Of a stretch of 64,000 nt of DNA, positions 36,636 to 48,815 are shown in pieces (the stretch's first letter is position 1; every line of letters begins with the position of its first letter). The stretch is from Rhododendron vialii (Eukaryota; Streptophyta; Magnoliopsida; Ericales; Ericaceae), in the NCBI RefSeq assembly GCF_030253575.1, contig NC_080562.1:28245852-28309851 (forward strand), read 5' to 3'. Below the pieces are notes generated by a model. It had not been told where the DNA came from, ran no database searches, and was given only the letters and a program-made list of their open reading frames with translations. A program made the translations under genes and the position numbers.

Positions 36636-39600
36636 TCAATGAACTCCAATTTCAAGTAGAGTGTTTCGGATTGCATGCAACTGAGGAACAACATCATTGA
36701 TGTTCGGTCGATGTGTCGGTAGTTCTTCTGAACAAGCGATTCCAACTTTAAGTAGTGAAATCAAGCAGTCCTGAATTTTGCAATTGGTATTAGAGCTTTG
36801 ACTATGATTGTTGTCGATACTTGAACTGGCCTCCCCCATTTCTCTTTGTTGAAACAATGTTGCATCAACAATTTCTGCTATTTTTTCAGGAATAGACATC
36901 TTAACAAAGTTGTGGAGAGTGAGACTATCGCTAAACATGCCATCGGTTGGTCTCTTCCCAGTATACATCTCCAATAAGAGGACGCCATAACTATACACAT
37001 CACCACATGTTGACAACTCATTTGCCAATCCATACTCTGCAATTCAGGCACCATATAATAAGAAAGATGACGAAGACTTGTCCTTGCCATGGTAAAAGTG
37101 GTTGGTTTGTGGCTTTTGTCATGAGAAAAACATTACAGACTTGACACAAGCTCGATTCACAGTCAAACCATCTGAATTTTATTTACTATTGACAGATTAA
37201 CGATGACTTTCTCACAAAAATTTGTAGAAAGGTTGTTGGTTTATTGATTAATCAATATATTTGAAAAATTGAAAACTCTATACGTTGAAATATTTGTCTT
37301 CGAAGGAAAGAAACTAATGAAAGAACAAGTAGCTAGATTGTGTTTCCCGTGCCAAAGTTTCATCTAGTGGCTATTTCATTTACATTTAAGTATGAATAAC
37401 AGCATAAACCAACTCCCACATAGCCAGCTCCTATTAACACAAGAATGGAACGTGGAACAAAAGGTATAATCCACGTATATTGAAATGTATGTTCCATAAA
37501 AAAGCTTTTTATTTGAAATTATTTTCAATTCACCATATTTTATCTTTTTCGAAAAGGTTAATAACAAAAATAAAGTTCACTAAGTTAAACTAACTAAAAT
37601 TGAATTTTCTAATTTAATATTCTTTAATTTACAAACATCATGGGCTTGTACTAGTGCTACATAGCTACTTGGCTGCATAACTAGCAAGATTCTCATTTGG
37701 GTATTGGTACTACTATACTAGTGACAGATTACAACAAGTGACTACATATAGAACAACAAATTGCCTCTCTCTTTACCCCTATGGATGCAATCAAAGGGAC
37801 AAGAAACAATCAGAAAATGGGACATATTTACTTTCACTTACGGAACCAGGTAGAAAACTAAGATTTTAGACACTTCTACATCCTCACAATGATTCAAGAA
37901 AGACCTCTGTGGGGCACCTATTTGTCACGTAAACTAGGTTAACTCAAGTCAGTAAGAATCACAGAAAAGAACACAAAAGAATGTCTACATAACAGAAGGT
38001 GACAAGGAAAATGATCGAGAAATTATACTAGAGTCTAAGAGGAACATTTACCTGGAGCCACATAACCAACAGATCCCCTTATGCTAATTGAACTTGACTA
38101 ATTTGTAGTCGAGCTATATGTAGCTTCTTGAAGGAATCTAGCTAACCCAAAATCACCTACATGTCCAACCATTTCCTCATCTAGAAGTATGTTGCTCGGC
38201 TTTAAGTCACAATGAAGTATTGGGTTGGAGGAATGATGATGAAGATAATCAATTGGAGATGCCACATCAATTGCAATATTTAACATTTGTAGGATGTTTA
38301 AATGCCTTGATTCCCTTTGGGCATATTCTTCGATTTCATTTGGATGGAGCCATTCCTCTAGGCTCCCATTGACCATGAACTCAAACACAAGAGCTTTAAA
38401 ATCGTTGCCTTGATAATCGACACTTGAACATGCTGTGATTACCTTTAGAAGATTTCGATGTTTGATGCTTTTCAAGGCCTTACACTCAGCAAGGAAACTC
38501 TTGGAAGCACCGCGGAATTGAAGGTTTAGTACTTTAATTGCAACAACTTTCTGACCCTCATCAAGAACACCTTTATATACTGAACCAAAACTACCCATAC
38601 CAATCAAATTGGTTGGAGAAAAGCCATCAGTCGCTTTAAGTAGACTTTGGTAGGACAATTGGGGAAATGAGTTTCCTAAAATTTTGACTGACGGTACATT
38701 TATTGTCCTTTTAAACAAACACAAATAAAGGAAACACAAGAACAGAAGCAGCCCTAGAAGCCCCGAGGGTATAAAGGTACTTAATTTCATGGTAGGAGTA
38801 AATCCTTTATTTCCGGACCCTTTGGAGTTGCACGGTTGCAACTGCAATTTAGGTATTCCCCCACAGAGTTTCTTGTTTCCTTCAACAGAAAAGGCTGATG
38901 CATTTTGAAATACACCTCTTTCTGGTACGGGACCCTCAAAATCATTGAATGATAGGTTTAGTTTCCTTAGAAAGACAAAGTCATCCAAGTAGTCTGGAAT
39001 TTTTCCTGAGAGGTTGTTGTGCAGAAGATCTAATTCCTCCATACCTCTCAAAGTAGCCAAAGATGATGGAAGGGTGCCCCATAATTTGTTCCCTTTCATG
39101 TTTAGTGATGTAAACTTTACACAACTACCAAGAGAACTTGGAATATTACCGTGCAACATATTTTGGGAAACATCTAGTTTTTCTAGATTTTGGAGAAGTC
39201 CAATTTCTAACGGAAGGGAACCACTAAATTTATTATAGGCAAGGTTTAGATCCAACAACGATGAGAGACTGCCAACTTCTTTGGGTATTATACCACTAAG
39301 ATAGTTATGATCAAGATACAATAACAATAAAAAATGGCATTTACCCATATGTGAAGGGATGTTCCCATGAAAATAATTTCCAGATACGTTGAGATAAAGT
39401 AACAAAGTTAAGTTCGCAAAAGTTGTCGGGATCTCCCCATGGAATTTATTTTCATCGAGGTATAAAATATGCAGCCTTTGAAGCTTCCCGATATCAGAAG
39501 GAATGTTACCACTTAAATGGTTGATGGACATGGAAAGAAACTGCAAATTGATTAGGTTCCCTATGCCAGATGGGATGCTCCCTACTATTTTGTTCTCAGC

Positions 39601-40707
39601 GAAGCTCAAAAACTCAAATTTAGTGGAGAAATTGCTGATTTATTCAGGCAACACACCTCCAAAGTTGTTGGTGGCTAGACCCACGACGGACAATCTAGTG
39701 GCATTGGTCAAAGTGTCAAGAAAGCTCAAGTCATCCACTATACTCTTAAGATCAGGCAGATTTTTCAAAGAAGGGACTTTTCCTATAAATTTGTTTCGCC
39801 CCAAGAACAGGTAAGCTAGTTTGGTGGCATTGGATATTGTGATAGGAATGGAACCAGTAAACAAGTTACTAGCAAGAGTTAGGACTTGGAGATTAGGAAG
39901 AGTAATTCCTAGGTCTGAGGGAAGGCTGCCTTCAATTTGGTTTTCTGAAACTTCTAAGATTTCGATAGAAGAGAGATTATACATTGAGAAAGGAATGGTA
40001 CCAACCAAATTGTTCAACGCTAATTGAAGAGCTTTCAATTTTTTCCACCCACCAAGAGTATCTGGCACATTACCGCCAATCTTATTGTCAGTTGCAAAAA
40101 TAAATGTAAGAGAAGATAGATTCCCACTAGTAGAAGGCAAACCTCCGACTAGATTGTTTTTCGCAATATACAGCCCCTCGAGCTTACTCAAAGAACCGAG
40201 CTCAGCAGGAATATTCCCTGTCAGCCTATTACCAGAAAATTCAAGGACAAGAAGGTTAGAGCAACTAGATAGATTTGTGGGAATTTCACCAGTAACGGTA
40301 TTGTTCTCCAATGATATTTCTCGTAGTCTTCGCAAGTGGCTGAGTTCTGGGGGAATTTCACCACTCAAGCTGTTGTTGCGAAGCCATAGATTCCTGAGAA
40401 AGCTCAGGTTTCCGATGTGGGGCGAAACAGACCCCGATAGTTTCTTATGATCAATCCTCAACCCGGTGACCCTCTGGTGTCGGCGGCCACATTTTACACC
40501 AACCCATTGACAAAAGTGGGTGGATTCATTCCATGAGTTCAGAGCTCCAAAGGGATCACTGGTTATGGCTGCTTTGAATGCAAGCAAGGCTAGACGGTCA
40601 GTCTCGTTCACGCCTTGCATAAACCCAGCTACAAAAGAAGAGCCAGATTTCAAGCACAACAGAGAAACAACGTGCATGAAAAGGAAGAATAGCTTTAACA
40701 TTGCCAT
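36636..40707 (-). pseudogene. LRR receptor-like kinase, subfamily XII, copy 2, two premature stops
   Basis: Exon 1 40707-38052, GT-AG intron 38051-37037, exon 2 37036-36636 ending in TGA. The junction restores APEYG of the kinase. Domains: signal peptide (MAMLKLFFLFMHVVSLL), LRRNT (NETDRLALLAFK), LRRs, transmembrane helix (FIPSGLLGLLLFLCFLYLCL), kinase with GMGSFG, VAIK, non-RD HCDLKPSN and GDFGLAR. Lesions: TCA-to-TAA at 39640-39642, leaving a 355-residue secreted-type N-terminus, and a TAG at 38098-38100 replacing an inferred CAG. Also a 33-bp in-frame deletion near 39739 between CACT repeats. Between the stops, 503 codons stay open from an internal Met, spanning the later LRRs, membrane helix and most of the kinase. 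Confidence 0.93.
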
Positions 40708-42134
40708 GCCAACGCGGTGATTGGAAATGTTAATGCTTCATGCGCTGCTTGCTGATAACCATGCTTTAATAGAGAGTGTGTTGGTGTTCTAGTCAAGCTG
40801 ATATTAACTTTCTTGACCTTGGTAGACTTGTTTACCGGTTTAATCAATTGTCCCAAATACGTTTTCAGACCGTATATTATTAGATAATTTACTTACATTA
40901 TCTTTCCAGGTTGGAGTTTGTGGAAAAGCCTTTCTGCTTGCAGGGTAAGGCTGCGTACATCAACCATTCCCCAGACTCCGCAATGGCGGGAGCTTCGTGC
41001 ACTGGGTTTGACTTCTTTTTTTTTTTTATGTTTTTTATTTGTAGTCAGATTATACGTTTCCACTTATTTTCTACACATGAACTGAAATTTATGATTATAG
41101 GTTTCCAATTGATTGGGACTTACTTCGTTTGGTTTTGGTAAAAGAGTTTAAATTCTTTCTGTCGGCAATGGAAACTATGGGTTTTTCCGCCACTGCCATT
41201 GCGGGCACACTGTGCATTTATTGTATTAATCTAAACCGTTCATCTTATAGGACCTCCGGAGTAGTATAACCCCACAAAAAATTAGCTTGATCAGAAATTA
41301 ATATGTATATCCAAAAATCAATTTTCGTTTATCAAATGGAGGTTCATGGACAGTCTAACTTTAAAATTAGACAATGATCAGTCCATTTTATAAATTGAAA
41401 TTCTAATTTTGAAGCATATAGAAGTCCAATCAAGTCTTTGCGTTGCTGGTCAAAAGCAACAATGGAAAAAGTAATATTGGTAGTTGTTTTTTTGTTTACT
41501 TTTGGAAAGGGAATTAAAGCAATATTCATGATACTATGCATGTGGTAGACTAGTAGTTAAATATGAAAAGCAAGTTTGCATCAAAAATATGTATGGGCTG
41601 CCAAATTTTGAAGCCTATAGATGTTCGATCAAACTGATTTTTGTGTGTGCATATATCTGCGGACCTTACAAGATGAGTGATTTAGATTATAACAATGAAC
41701 ACATGGTGGAGCCGAAGTCATTTCCCTTGACATGCACTACACTTTCTGTTTATTTCAAAAAGAGAAATGTCAAAAAAGTATACCGTAAAATTTACTTTCA
41801 CATAATAGGTTTGGGCCTTTCTCAATTGTTTATGTAGGAAACACGACTATTCTGAGTATGAAGTAGATATTTTGCTACACTTTAAATATTTCAATAGTCC
41901 TTCAGAAAGAGCCCATTCCAATGGCTCTTCCCATTCTCCAATTGGATATAGAAAACTTGAATTGCCTGCAGGTTTCGTCTTAAACGTACATCACAGGGAG
42001 AAAAGAAAAGGTATGGCACCCATAAGTCAAGTCTTTTGTCTTGCTGGTCTAAAGCAAAAATGGAAAGTTTTTACTTTTGGAAAGGGATTAAATATGAAAA
42101 GCAAGTTTGCGTGAACGCGTTTATTAGGGATCAC

Positions 42135-42366
42135 TGTTAGAACATATGTGAACGTTGAGTTCCACATCGGATAATCAGAAAAAGAGTTAGACTTTAATAT
42201 ACAATTGGATGGCTCACCACTTACAAGGCTTAGCCTTTTAAGTGGATATGGGTTATTCAATGTATATTGGGCCCAAGTAATGTGGTGGACTCTTTGCCGT
42301 TACTCCCATACAAATTGCGCCTTGAGCATGTAGTGGCGGGTCGATGCATTAGACAAACTCCCAACA
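42135..42366 (+). repeat. 5' LTR of TRIM
   Basis: TG ... CA, 232 bp, repeated with few changes at 42790-42936 plus 43696-43780. Confidence 0.93.
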
Positions 42367-42936
42367 AGTGGAATCAGAGCCGATGGCTGACGATTTATGG
42401 GAAGACTCTCAGCGCACCATTGAATGGGTTTGCACAGAAGACACTCGTGGAGCGGTATAAAATCCAAAAAAGTGACTCCCGATGAAGCAAGATGACTCGA
42501 TGTTGGAGTGCTGTATTGGATGGCTCATTGTCGATGGAGTTAACTCGTCGGGGAGCATGGTGCTGGTGAATGAGCACATAGGCTCTCAATGGAGTTCTCA
42601 TCGGGGAGCATGGTGCCGGTGTCTAGGCACGTTGGCTTCCAATTGAGATGACTCTGAATCGATTGAGTGGGTGCAGAATAAGTCCAGTTCGGGAGATAGG
42701 GTTGAGAGTTGTAGATCAGAATCAAGGGGGTGCTTGGATGTAGAGAGAGGTTAAGGCCCAATGTTTGGTTCACACATGAGGGGGAGATTTGTTAGAACAT
42801 ATGTGAACGTTGAGTCCAACATCGGATAAACAAAAAAAGAGTTAGACCTTAATATACAATTGGATGGCTCACCACTTACAAGACTTAGCCTTTTAAGTGG
42901 ATATGGGTCATTCAATGTATATTGGGCCCAAGTAAT

Positions 42937-43690
42937 TGTTTGCTCCATAACTGTGATTTTCTTTTACCCATCGATTGGACGACACGTGGCAAGGGCAAAA
43001 TTAAAAAGATGAAGGGTGACTTTGGTTCACCGTAATAAAGTAAGTTTGAATTGAATAAACTGATTAATGTCAATAAAACTATAGTAAAGTTTTAAGGATT
43101 ATTTACCCGTCAAGTGGCCAGTAAATATTATGATTCCTTTACTAATTGAATATTATATGGATTGTTTCTTCCGTTGATCAAGTGACAGATGTCAGAAGGG
43201 AGTATATCCAACTCTCCCATGATCAAAGGAGCAGTTAACCATGATCAAAGAGTCAGTTTTTCCAGACGTGGATTTCTCATTGTTTGTGGAAGTTATTTGC
43301 CAGAGTCTGAAAGGAGGTTTAACTGCCGCCTCGGAGGGAAGATTCAAATTCAAACTTAAGAGGGCCTCTATTTATGATCGAGATCAAGACAGTTTGAAGG
43401 ACACACAATCGACGCCAATAGGCCTTTATTTTTTCTTTTCTAGGAGTAGTTATAACTTGTAATTGTTCACTCGATTATCTTAATCGATTGTTCTTCTACT
43501 TTGGAGATTAATAAAGTCCATTTATTAGTCATCTTCCATATCTCATCCACTTCATTGTTTGTTTCCAAAGAAGTCCTGAAAACGGCAAGGAACCAAACTC
43601 CACCTTTACACCCCACATTCCAGCAAATCATAATACGGTTTCTCCGTCGATTTCCCGTTGATTGGATAGAAATCAGAAAATTAGGAAACA
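42937..43690 (+). mobile_element. Solo LTR nested in the TRIM's 3' LTR
   Basis: A 754-bp block, TGTTTGCTCC ... GGAAACA, splits the TRIM LTR after GTAAT (42932-42936). It is followed by ATAAT (43691-43695), a 5-bp target duplication with one mismatch. The intact 5' LTR gives the empty site. It includes CTATTTATG and AATAAA-like promoter and poly(A) signals on the plus strand. Family unknown. Confidence 0.88.
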
Positions 43691-46599
43691 ATAATGTGGT
43701 GGACTCTTTGCCGTTACTCTCATACAAATTGGGCCTTGAGCATACAGTGGCGGGTCGATGCATTGGATGAACTCCCAACAATCACAGCCTCGCGTCTATT
43801 CAGTCATTATTGTCGGACAAACATACTGGGTAGTTCAAGCATGGTAGGCATCTAACACAACTCTCTTTGTGAAAAACCCCGGCGTGTATGCAACAGTTCA
43901 AGCACCGATGGAACAACTCCGGAGCATCCAATTTTTCTTGTAGTGAATTATACATTGCAAACACATTGATGAAGTCTACGAATTGATGACACTTATTTGC
44001 CCATTTACTTGTGTCTTTCAGTGGACATTGTTTCTTTGTGATCTGTAGAATTAATATACATCATTTGTTTACCCCTCCACTTGCGAGTCAGAGTCAGAGT
44101 CGGGAGAGTGTTAGTGCTTGTCCCATATTGATTAATTAGCACCTCTCCAAAATTAATACATGAGCATAGGTGACCTCTCCACGTATCACAATTTTCCCCT
44201 CCCCTCCGAGCAACCCCAAACCGTTTCCCATTGTAACCACCCATTTGAAATTTACTTGTTGGAAGTTAGACTTATTCCCTTATCCGGTGGCTGCATTTGA
44301 ATCATGGATTTTGGCGAATTGTTCACGAAGAAAACAAGAGTAACAGGATCCATTTGAATTTACTTGTTGGAAGTTTCACTTCTTCCCTAATCTAGTACTC
44401 CTAGCTGAGTTTATATCATGGATTTGGGCAGTTGTTCATGAGTGAAAGGAGAGTAGCCGAACCTACTTGAATTTTCTTATAGGAAGTTTGATTTCTTCCC
44501 TAATCTAGCGGCTGCGTTTGAACCATGCATTTGGGGGAGTTGTTCGCTTAGGAAAAGGAGAGTAACTGGACACTTAAATGGCACAAAGAGCTTGATTGAG
44601 TGTTCATTCTCGTTTACAAGTGACAAAATCTGCTGCAACAATAGTCAGCAAAACTCAAAACCACTCTACTTTGTACATTGATCTTCTCCGTTTAAGCTAA
44701 CGCAAAGGCAGAGAACCTTGTAAATGAAAAGGGAACGCATATATGTGGCAGGCATGTTTTAGCATATCGAGAGTGTGTCCGAACGTGTCCCTGTCCCAAT
44801 CATTTCAAACAATGATACATTTTTCTAAGCATATTCTGTTTGAAACATAGCGTATATATATATTGAGAAATCCAAAAGTACCTAATGAGGGGATAACATG
44901 GCACAAAAATGCACATGAAATTTCTCGCTAGCACTAGCCGGCTAATGCGAGGCAGAAATCCTTCTAAATGAAAAGCAAATCCTATACATATTAATTCTTA
45001 TCCGCAATCTTCGGTAATGCGAAATCGCTGACTACAAATGTAGGAGATCCAAATCAATATAGTCGAAGGAGAAGAAGCGATAGCAACATGACACCATGAG
45101 TCAAGCACATATAGGACCGACACGTTGTTTGATTGAAGCTAGAACAATATGCAGCATATACTATTCTCTGTGACAAATAGCCAAAGCAGGGGTGTTTGGG
45201 ATTTATCATACAAGTGATTATTGACTTGCAACTATCAGAACTAGAACTAGAATTTTGATTGGGACTTACTTTATTTGGTTTTGGTAAAAGAGTTTAAATT
45301 CTTTCTGTCGGGAGTGGAAACCATGGGTTTTTCCACCACTGCCATTGGTTTTGGTTGTGCATTTATTGTATTAATCTGAACCGTTCATCTTATAGGGCCC
45401 ACAGAATAGTATAACTCCACAAAAAAATTAGCTTGATCAGAAATTAATATGTACTCCAAAAATAAATTTTCGTTTATCAAATGGAGGGTCATGGACAGTC
45501 TAACTTTAAAATTAGACAATGACCGTCCATTTTATAAATCGAAATTCTAATTTTGAAGGCTATAGAAGTCCAATAAAGTCTTTGTGTTGCTGGTCAAAAG
45601 CAAAAATGGAAAAGTAATATTGGTAGTTGATTTTTGTTTTTTTAAACTTTTGGAAAGGGAATTAAAGCAATATTCATGATACTATGTAGGGTAGTCCTAT
45701 GGTACACACCCCATATTAAGGGGTGTACCGTACGCATCATGATTTTAAACCCTTGGATTTCAAAGTAAATAATCCGGACCACCCATTTATTAAACCAATT
45801 CATAAAATAAAAAAATGGCTTAGCAGGTAACAGGTTGTTCTCTCTTTATTGACTTTCTCTCCATCTCCCTCATGTGTAAAATACTACAAATTATATAACA
45901 TAACCACAATTGTTATGACAACACAAAAAATTGACACTTTCTTACCACAATGTGTCGTACCAAAAGAAATCGATCAAAAGATACTAGATACAAGACCAAA
46001 ATATATCGTTGCGCAATCAATAATTATTATACCCAAACAAAATACATGTCTAAAATATCACAAATTAAATATTGTATAACTTAACATCCTAACAGTCCTG
46101 ATCGATCATTTTAAAAATACACTCACTAACGACATTTAGATTGTACAGTCAATTTATATTTGGTATGAAACCTAGTCCTCTATTGTAGTTGAATGTAATG
46201 TAGTCATGCGACTGTGACACAATAATGACGATCAAATCCGTTGAATTTTTTATGTTTGTTGATTAAGTCACCTACGTAATTTTTTGTCTCAATCAAGTTT
46301 AGGAAGCTCCATCATCGGCACGCAAATTGAATAATAGAATGATATTTTCCATCCAATTAAGTGTCTAGTTATAAGCCATCAACTTCATTCTTGATACGAA
46401 TGACCTAATTAATATTATGTAAAAGATAAACGATTTTGATAAAATAAAATAAAAAATAAAATAAACACCTTACGTGGGGCTCAGATGGTGCATTATTATA
46501 TTTTAATGTTGTATTGAAATTGAACGATGAGATTTGTTGAAGTATGAAACTTCAAGGACTAACTATGTGATTTATTCTAAAAAATAATAACATTCTTTT

Positions 46600-46700
46600 A
46601 AAAAAAAATAGGAACGAAGGGTTTAAGACTTGAACCCCAGATCTTTTAGATAAATGTCAAACTCCAACACCTTATCACTATGGTACACAATTGAGAATTT
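46600..46700 (-). ncRNA. Possible tRNA-like (SINE head) fragment inside the MULE
   Basis: On the minus strand, ATAGTGATAAGGTGTTGG (A-box-like) is followed about 40 bp later by GGGGTTCAAGTC (B-box-like), the spacing of a pol III internal promoter. No complete cloverleaf can be drawn. It could be a SINE relic or chance. Confidence 0.3.
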
Positions 46701-47534
46701 GTAATTCTAAAGGCTATTAATTATCTAATATTTTCTTGTATGTAAGGGCGTTATTTTCAGGCTAAAAATTTGAGAAGACAGAGGCCTCAAATGCCTCCGT
46801 CCTAGTGATGGGCCTGCACTTGTAGATCATATTATAGCTACGTCATTGGTGTAAATCAAAATGTCGACTATAATAATTTTTTTTGAAAGAAAGTACAATG
46901 ACAATAAATTTACAAAATTATTTAGATTTTACTTCCACGGCCTAGTTCCAAGGACCACCATTAAATTTGGATTGGTATGCATAGGGTGAAGGTTTGACAC
47001 CAATCCATGTGTTAAATATATAGTGCCAATTGTTAAGTGCACCGCCCTAAATATTGATAAGATTGGGTATTAATATAATTAATTTCACCAATTACAAAAA
47101 GGAGAGTAATTTTCACACTCTATTTTTTGATATTCACACTTATTTTTTTGTACTCCATTTTAGTGTTGAAAGTGTATGCATTTGAGACAGTTGGATAATT
47201 ATTTTTTTCGTGACCTCTCATTTTTCTACAAAGGAATTTTGATTTTTTGAATTAAATTTTGTAGAAAAAGAATTTGATTTAGACTAATATTTTGAAAGGA
47301 AATTATAGTTGTATTCGAAAATTTGGGTATAGTACTTACTTTTTGGTGAATTTCTTGGATGAAAATTTTGTGCAAAAACTTCATTTTTAGTTTAAATTAT
47401 TGAGGTATTGTGTAGGGACAAATAAGAATTTGAAAAATTAGTGTAGAGGGAATCGAAAATTAAGACAATATGGTGGAAATTTTAAAATTTGAAAAAATAA
47501 TGTGGTGGGAATTGAAAATAATTAGTGGTATTGT

Positions 47535-48310
47535 ATTTTGTCAATTATAACTATCGTTTAATGAACATTCTGATTGAATTTTTTTATATGACACGTTGTG
47601 GGTATGAAAACGCCAATTTATGGTGTTGTCATAACAAATTTGGTTATATTACTGAATTTGCAGTATGATATTTTGCTAATAATAACTATCGTTAACTAAG
47701 CATTTCAATTGAATTTTTTTATACGATATGTTGTGGGTATGAAAACATTAATTTATGGTGTTGTTATAACAAATTTGGTTATATTACTGAATTTGAGGTA
47801 TGATATTTTGTTGATTATAACTACCGTTAATTGAACATTCTGATTGAATTTTTTTATACGACACGTTGTGGATATGAAAACGTCAATTTATGGTGTTGTC
47901 ATAACAAATTTGGTTATATTACTAAATTTGTGGTATTTTAGACATGTGTTATTATGGAATATTTTAATTAATTTCCTTTGGTACGACACATTGTGGTAAG
48001 AAAACGTCAATTTATGGTATTGTCATAACAATTATGGTTTGTTATAAAATTTGTGGTATTTAAATATGTTTTCTTTTGATATGACACGTTGTGTTAAGAA
48101 AATGACAATTTTAGGCGTTGTCATAATAATTGTGGTTATTTTCTAAAATTTGTGGCATTTTACAAATATTTTTGGCTTGGGTATAACAACTGTTGATTCT
48201 GGTACGACATATTTTGATTTTGTTACGGAATATCATACGAGTCAAAAAAATTTGGTATGATTCATTGTGGTAAGATAATGCCAATTTATGGTGTTGTTAT
48301 AACATTTGTG
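47535..48310. repeat. Degenerate 135-bp tandem repeats in the MULE
   Basis: Three clear units (GAATTTTTTTATA at 47576, 47711 and 47846, exact 135-bp steps) are followed by about three eroded ones. They share CGTTGTGG, CAATTTATGGTGTTGTCATA and AACAAATTTGG words. Confidence 0.88.
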
Positions 48311-48724
48311 GTAACATTATTTAATTTTTGATATTGTACGCATATATTTGGTTAGGGTACAAGTATTATGGATTTCAGTACGAATAATTATGGTTATACA
48401 ATAACAATATTTTTTAATTATGGGTAACTTGCTAATGACCTGTTCAACGGGTAAATTTTAATGTACAAGTCGTAACTAGAATCACAAATATGCATTAGAA
48501 AACTAAAAATTGGCATAATGAAAATCACAAATTGTCATAATTTAGGCATACGGTATACCATGTGTACCATAGCTTCCTCCTACTATGTATGTAGTAGACT
48601 AGTAGTTAAATATGAAAAGCAAGTTTGCGTCAAAAATATGTATGTGCTGCCAACGCGTTTATCTGGGACCATAGCCTCACGTCTTTTCAGTCATTATTGT
48701 CGGATAATCGTACTGGGTTAGTTC

Positions 48725-48815
48725 AAGGAGAAATTTTTCAGTGCCGGGTGGGTACCACGTGGTGCCCGCTCGGCTCATCCAGGCCATCTAAAAGTATTTT
48801 GGACGGTCCGGATTT
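48725..48815. mobile_element. Short GC-rich MITE end
   Basis: Starts GGAGAAATTTTTCAGTGCC, then CACGTGGTG and GGACGGTCCGG, replacing a few bases of the upstream block. The same family lies inverted at 54875-54960. Confidence 0.6.

Larger units (their letters stand above)
33176..40790. repeat. Segmental duplicate A (RLK copy 2 plus 3' flank)
   Basis: Collinear with 55599-63960 over the 3' flank, last exon, intron, first exon and proximal promoter. Differences are an 800-bp solo LTR present only in B, small indels in flank and intron, and scattered substitutions. The left edge falls inside a MITE that is complete in B. Confidence 0.92.
42135..43780 (+). mobile_element. TRIM-like LTR element with a nested solo LTR
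   Basis: Target duplication ATCAC (42130-42134 and 43781-43785), with the empty site in block copy 1. 5' LTR 42135-42366 (232 bp) starts TGTTAGAACATATGTGAACG and ends CTCCCAACA. A primer site TGGAATCAGAGCC follows at 42369. The 423-bp interior has no coding and ends in GAGGGGGAGATT, a polypurine tract. The 3' LTR starts at 42790 and is split by another insertion (42937-43690). Removing the insert leaves a 3' LTR of about the same length as the 5' one. The size and empty interior fit a terminal-repeat retrotransposon in miniature. Confidence 0.93.
40850..45253. repeat. RLK-upstream block, copy 2
   Basis: Matches the block upstream of RLK copy 1 (3210-6643). It carries the TRIM at 42135-43780, absent from copy 1 at the same site (near 5170). 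No gene is conserved in it. Confidence 0.88.
45689..48580. mobile_element. Non-autonomous Mutator-like element (MULE)
   Basis: A 2892-bp insertion with the 9-bp target duplication TACTATGTA (45680-45688 and 48581-48589), the Mutator hallmark. The other two block copies lack it (near 4600 and 41530). Ends are inverted: GGGTAGTCCTATGGTACAC on the left and, reading inward from the right, GGAGGAAGCTATGGTACAC. Similarity continues through GTA(C/T)GC some 45 bp in. No transposase or captured gene is recognisable. The right half consists of degenerate 135-bp repeats. Confidence 0.92.

Noticed and set aside
46441..46460. Possible replication origin (AT-rich A/T runs)
   Set aside because: Simple AAAATA repeats; plant origins have no defining motif that could be read here.
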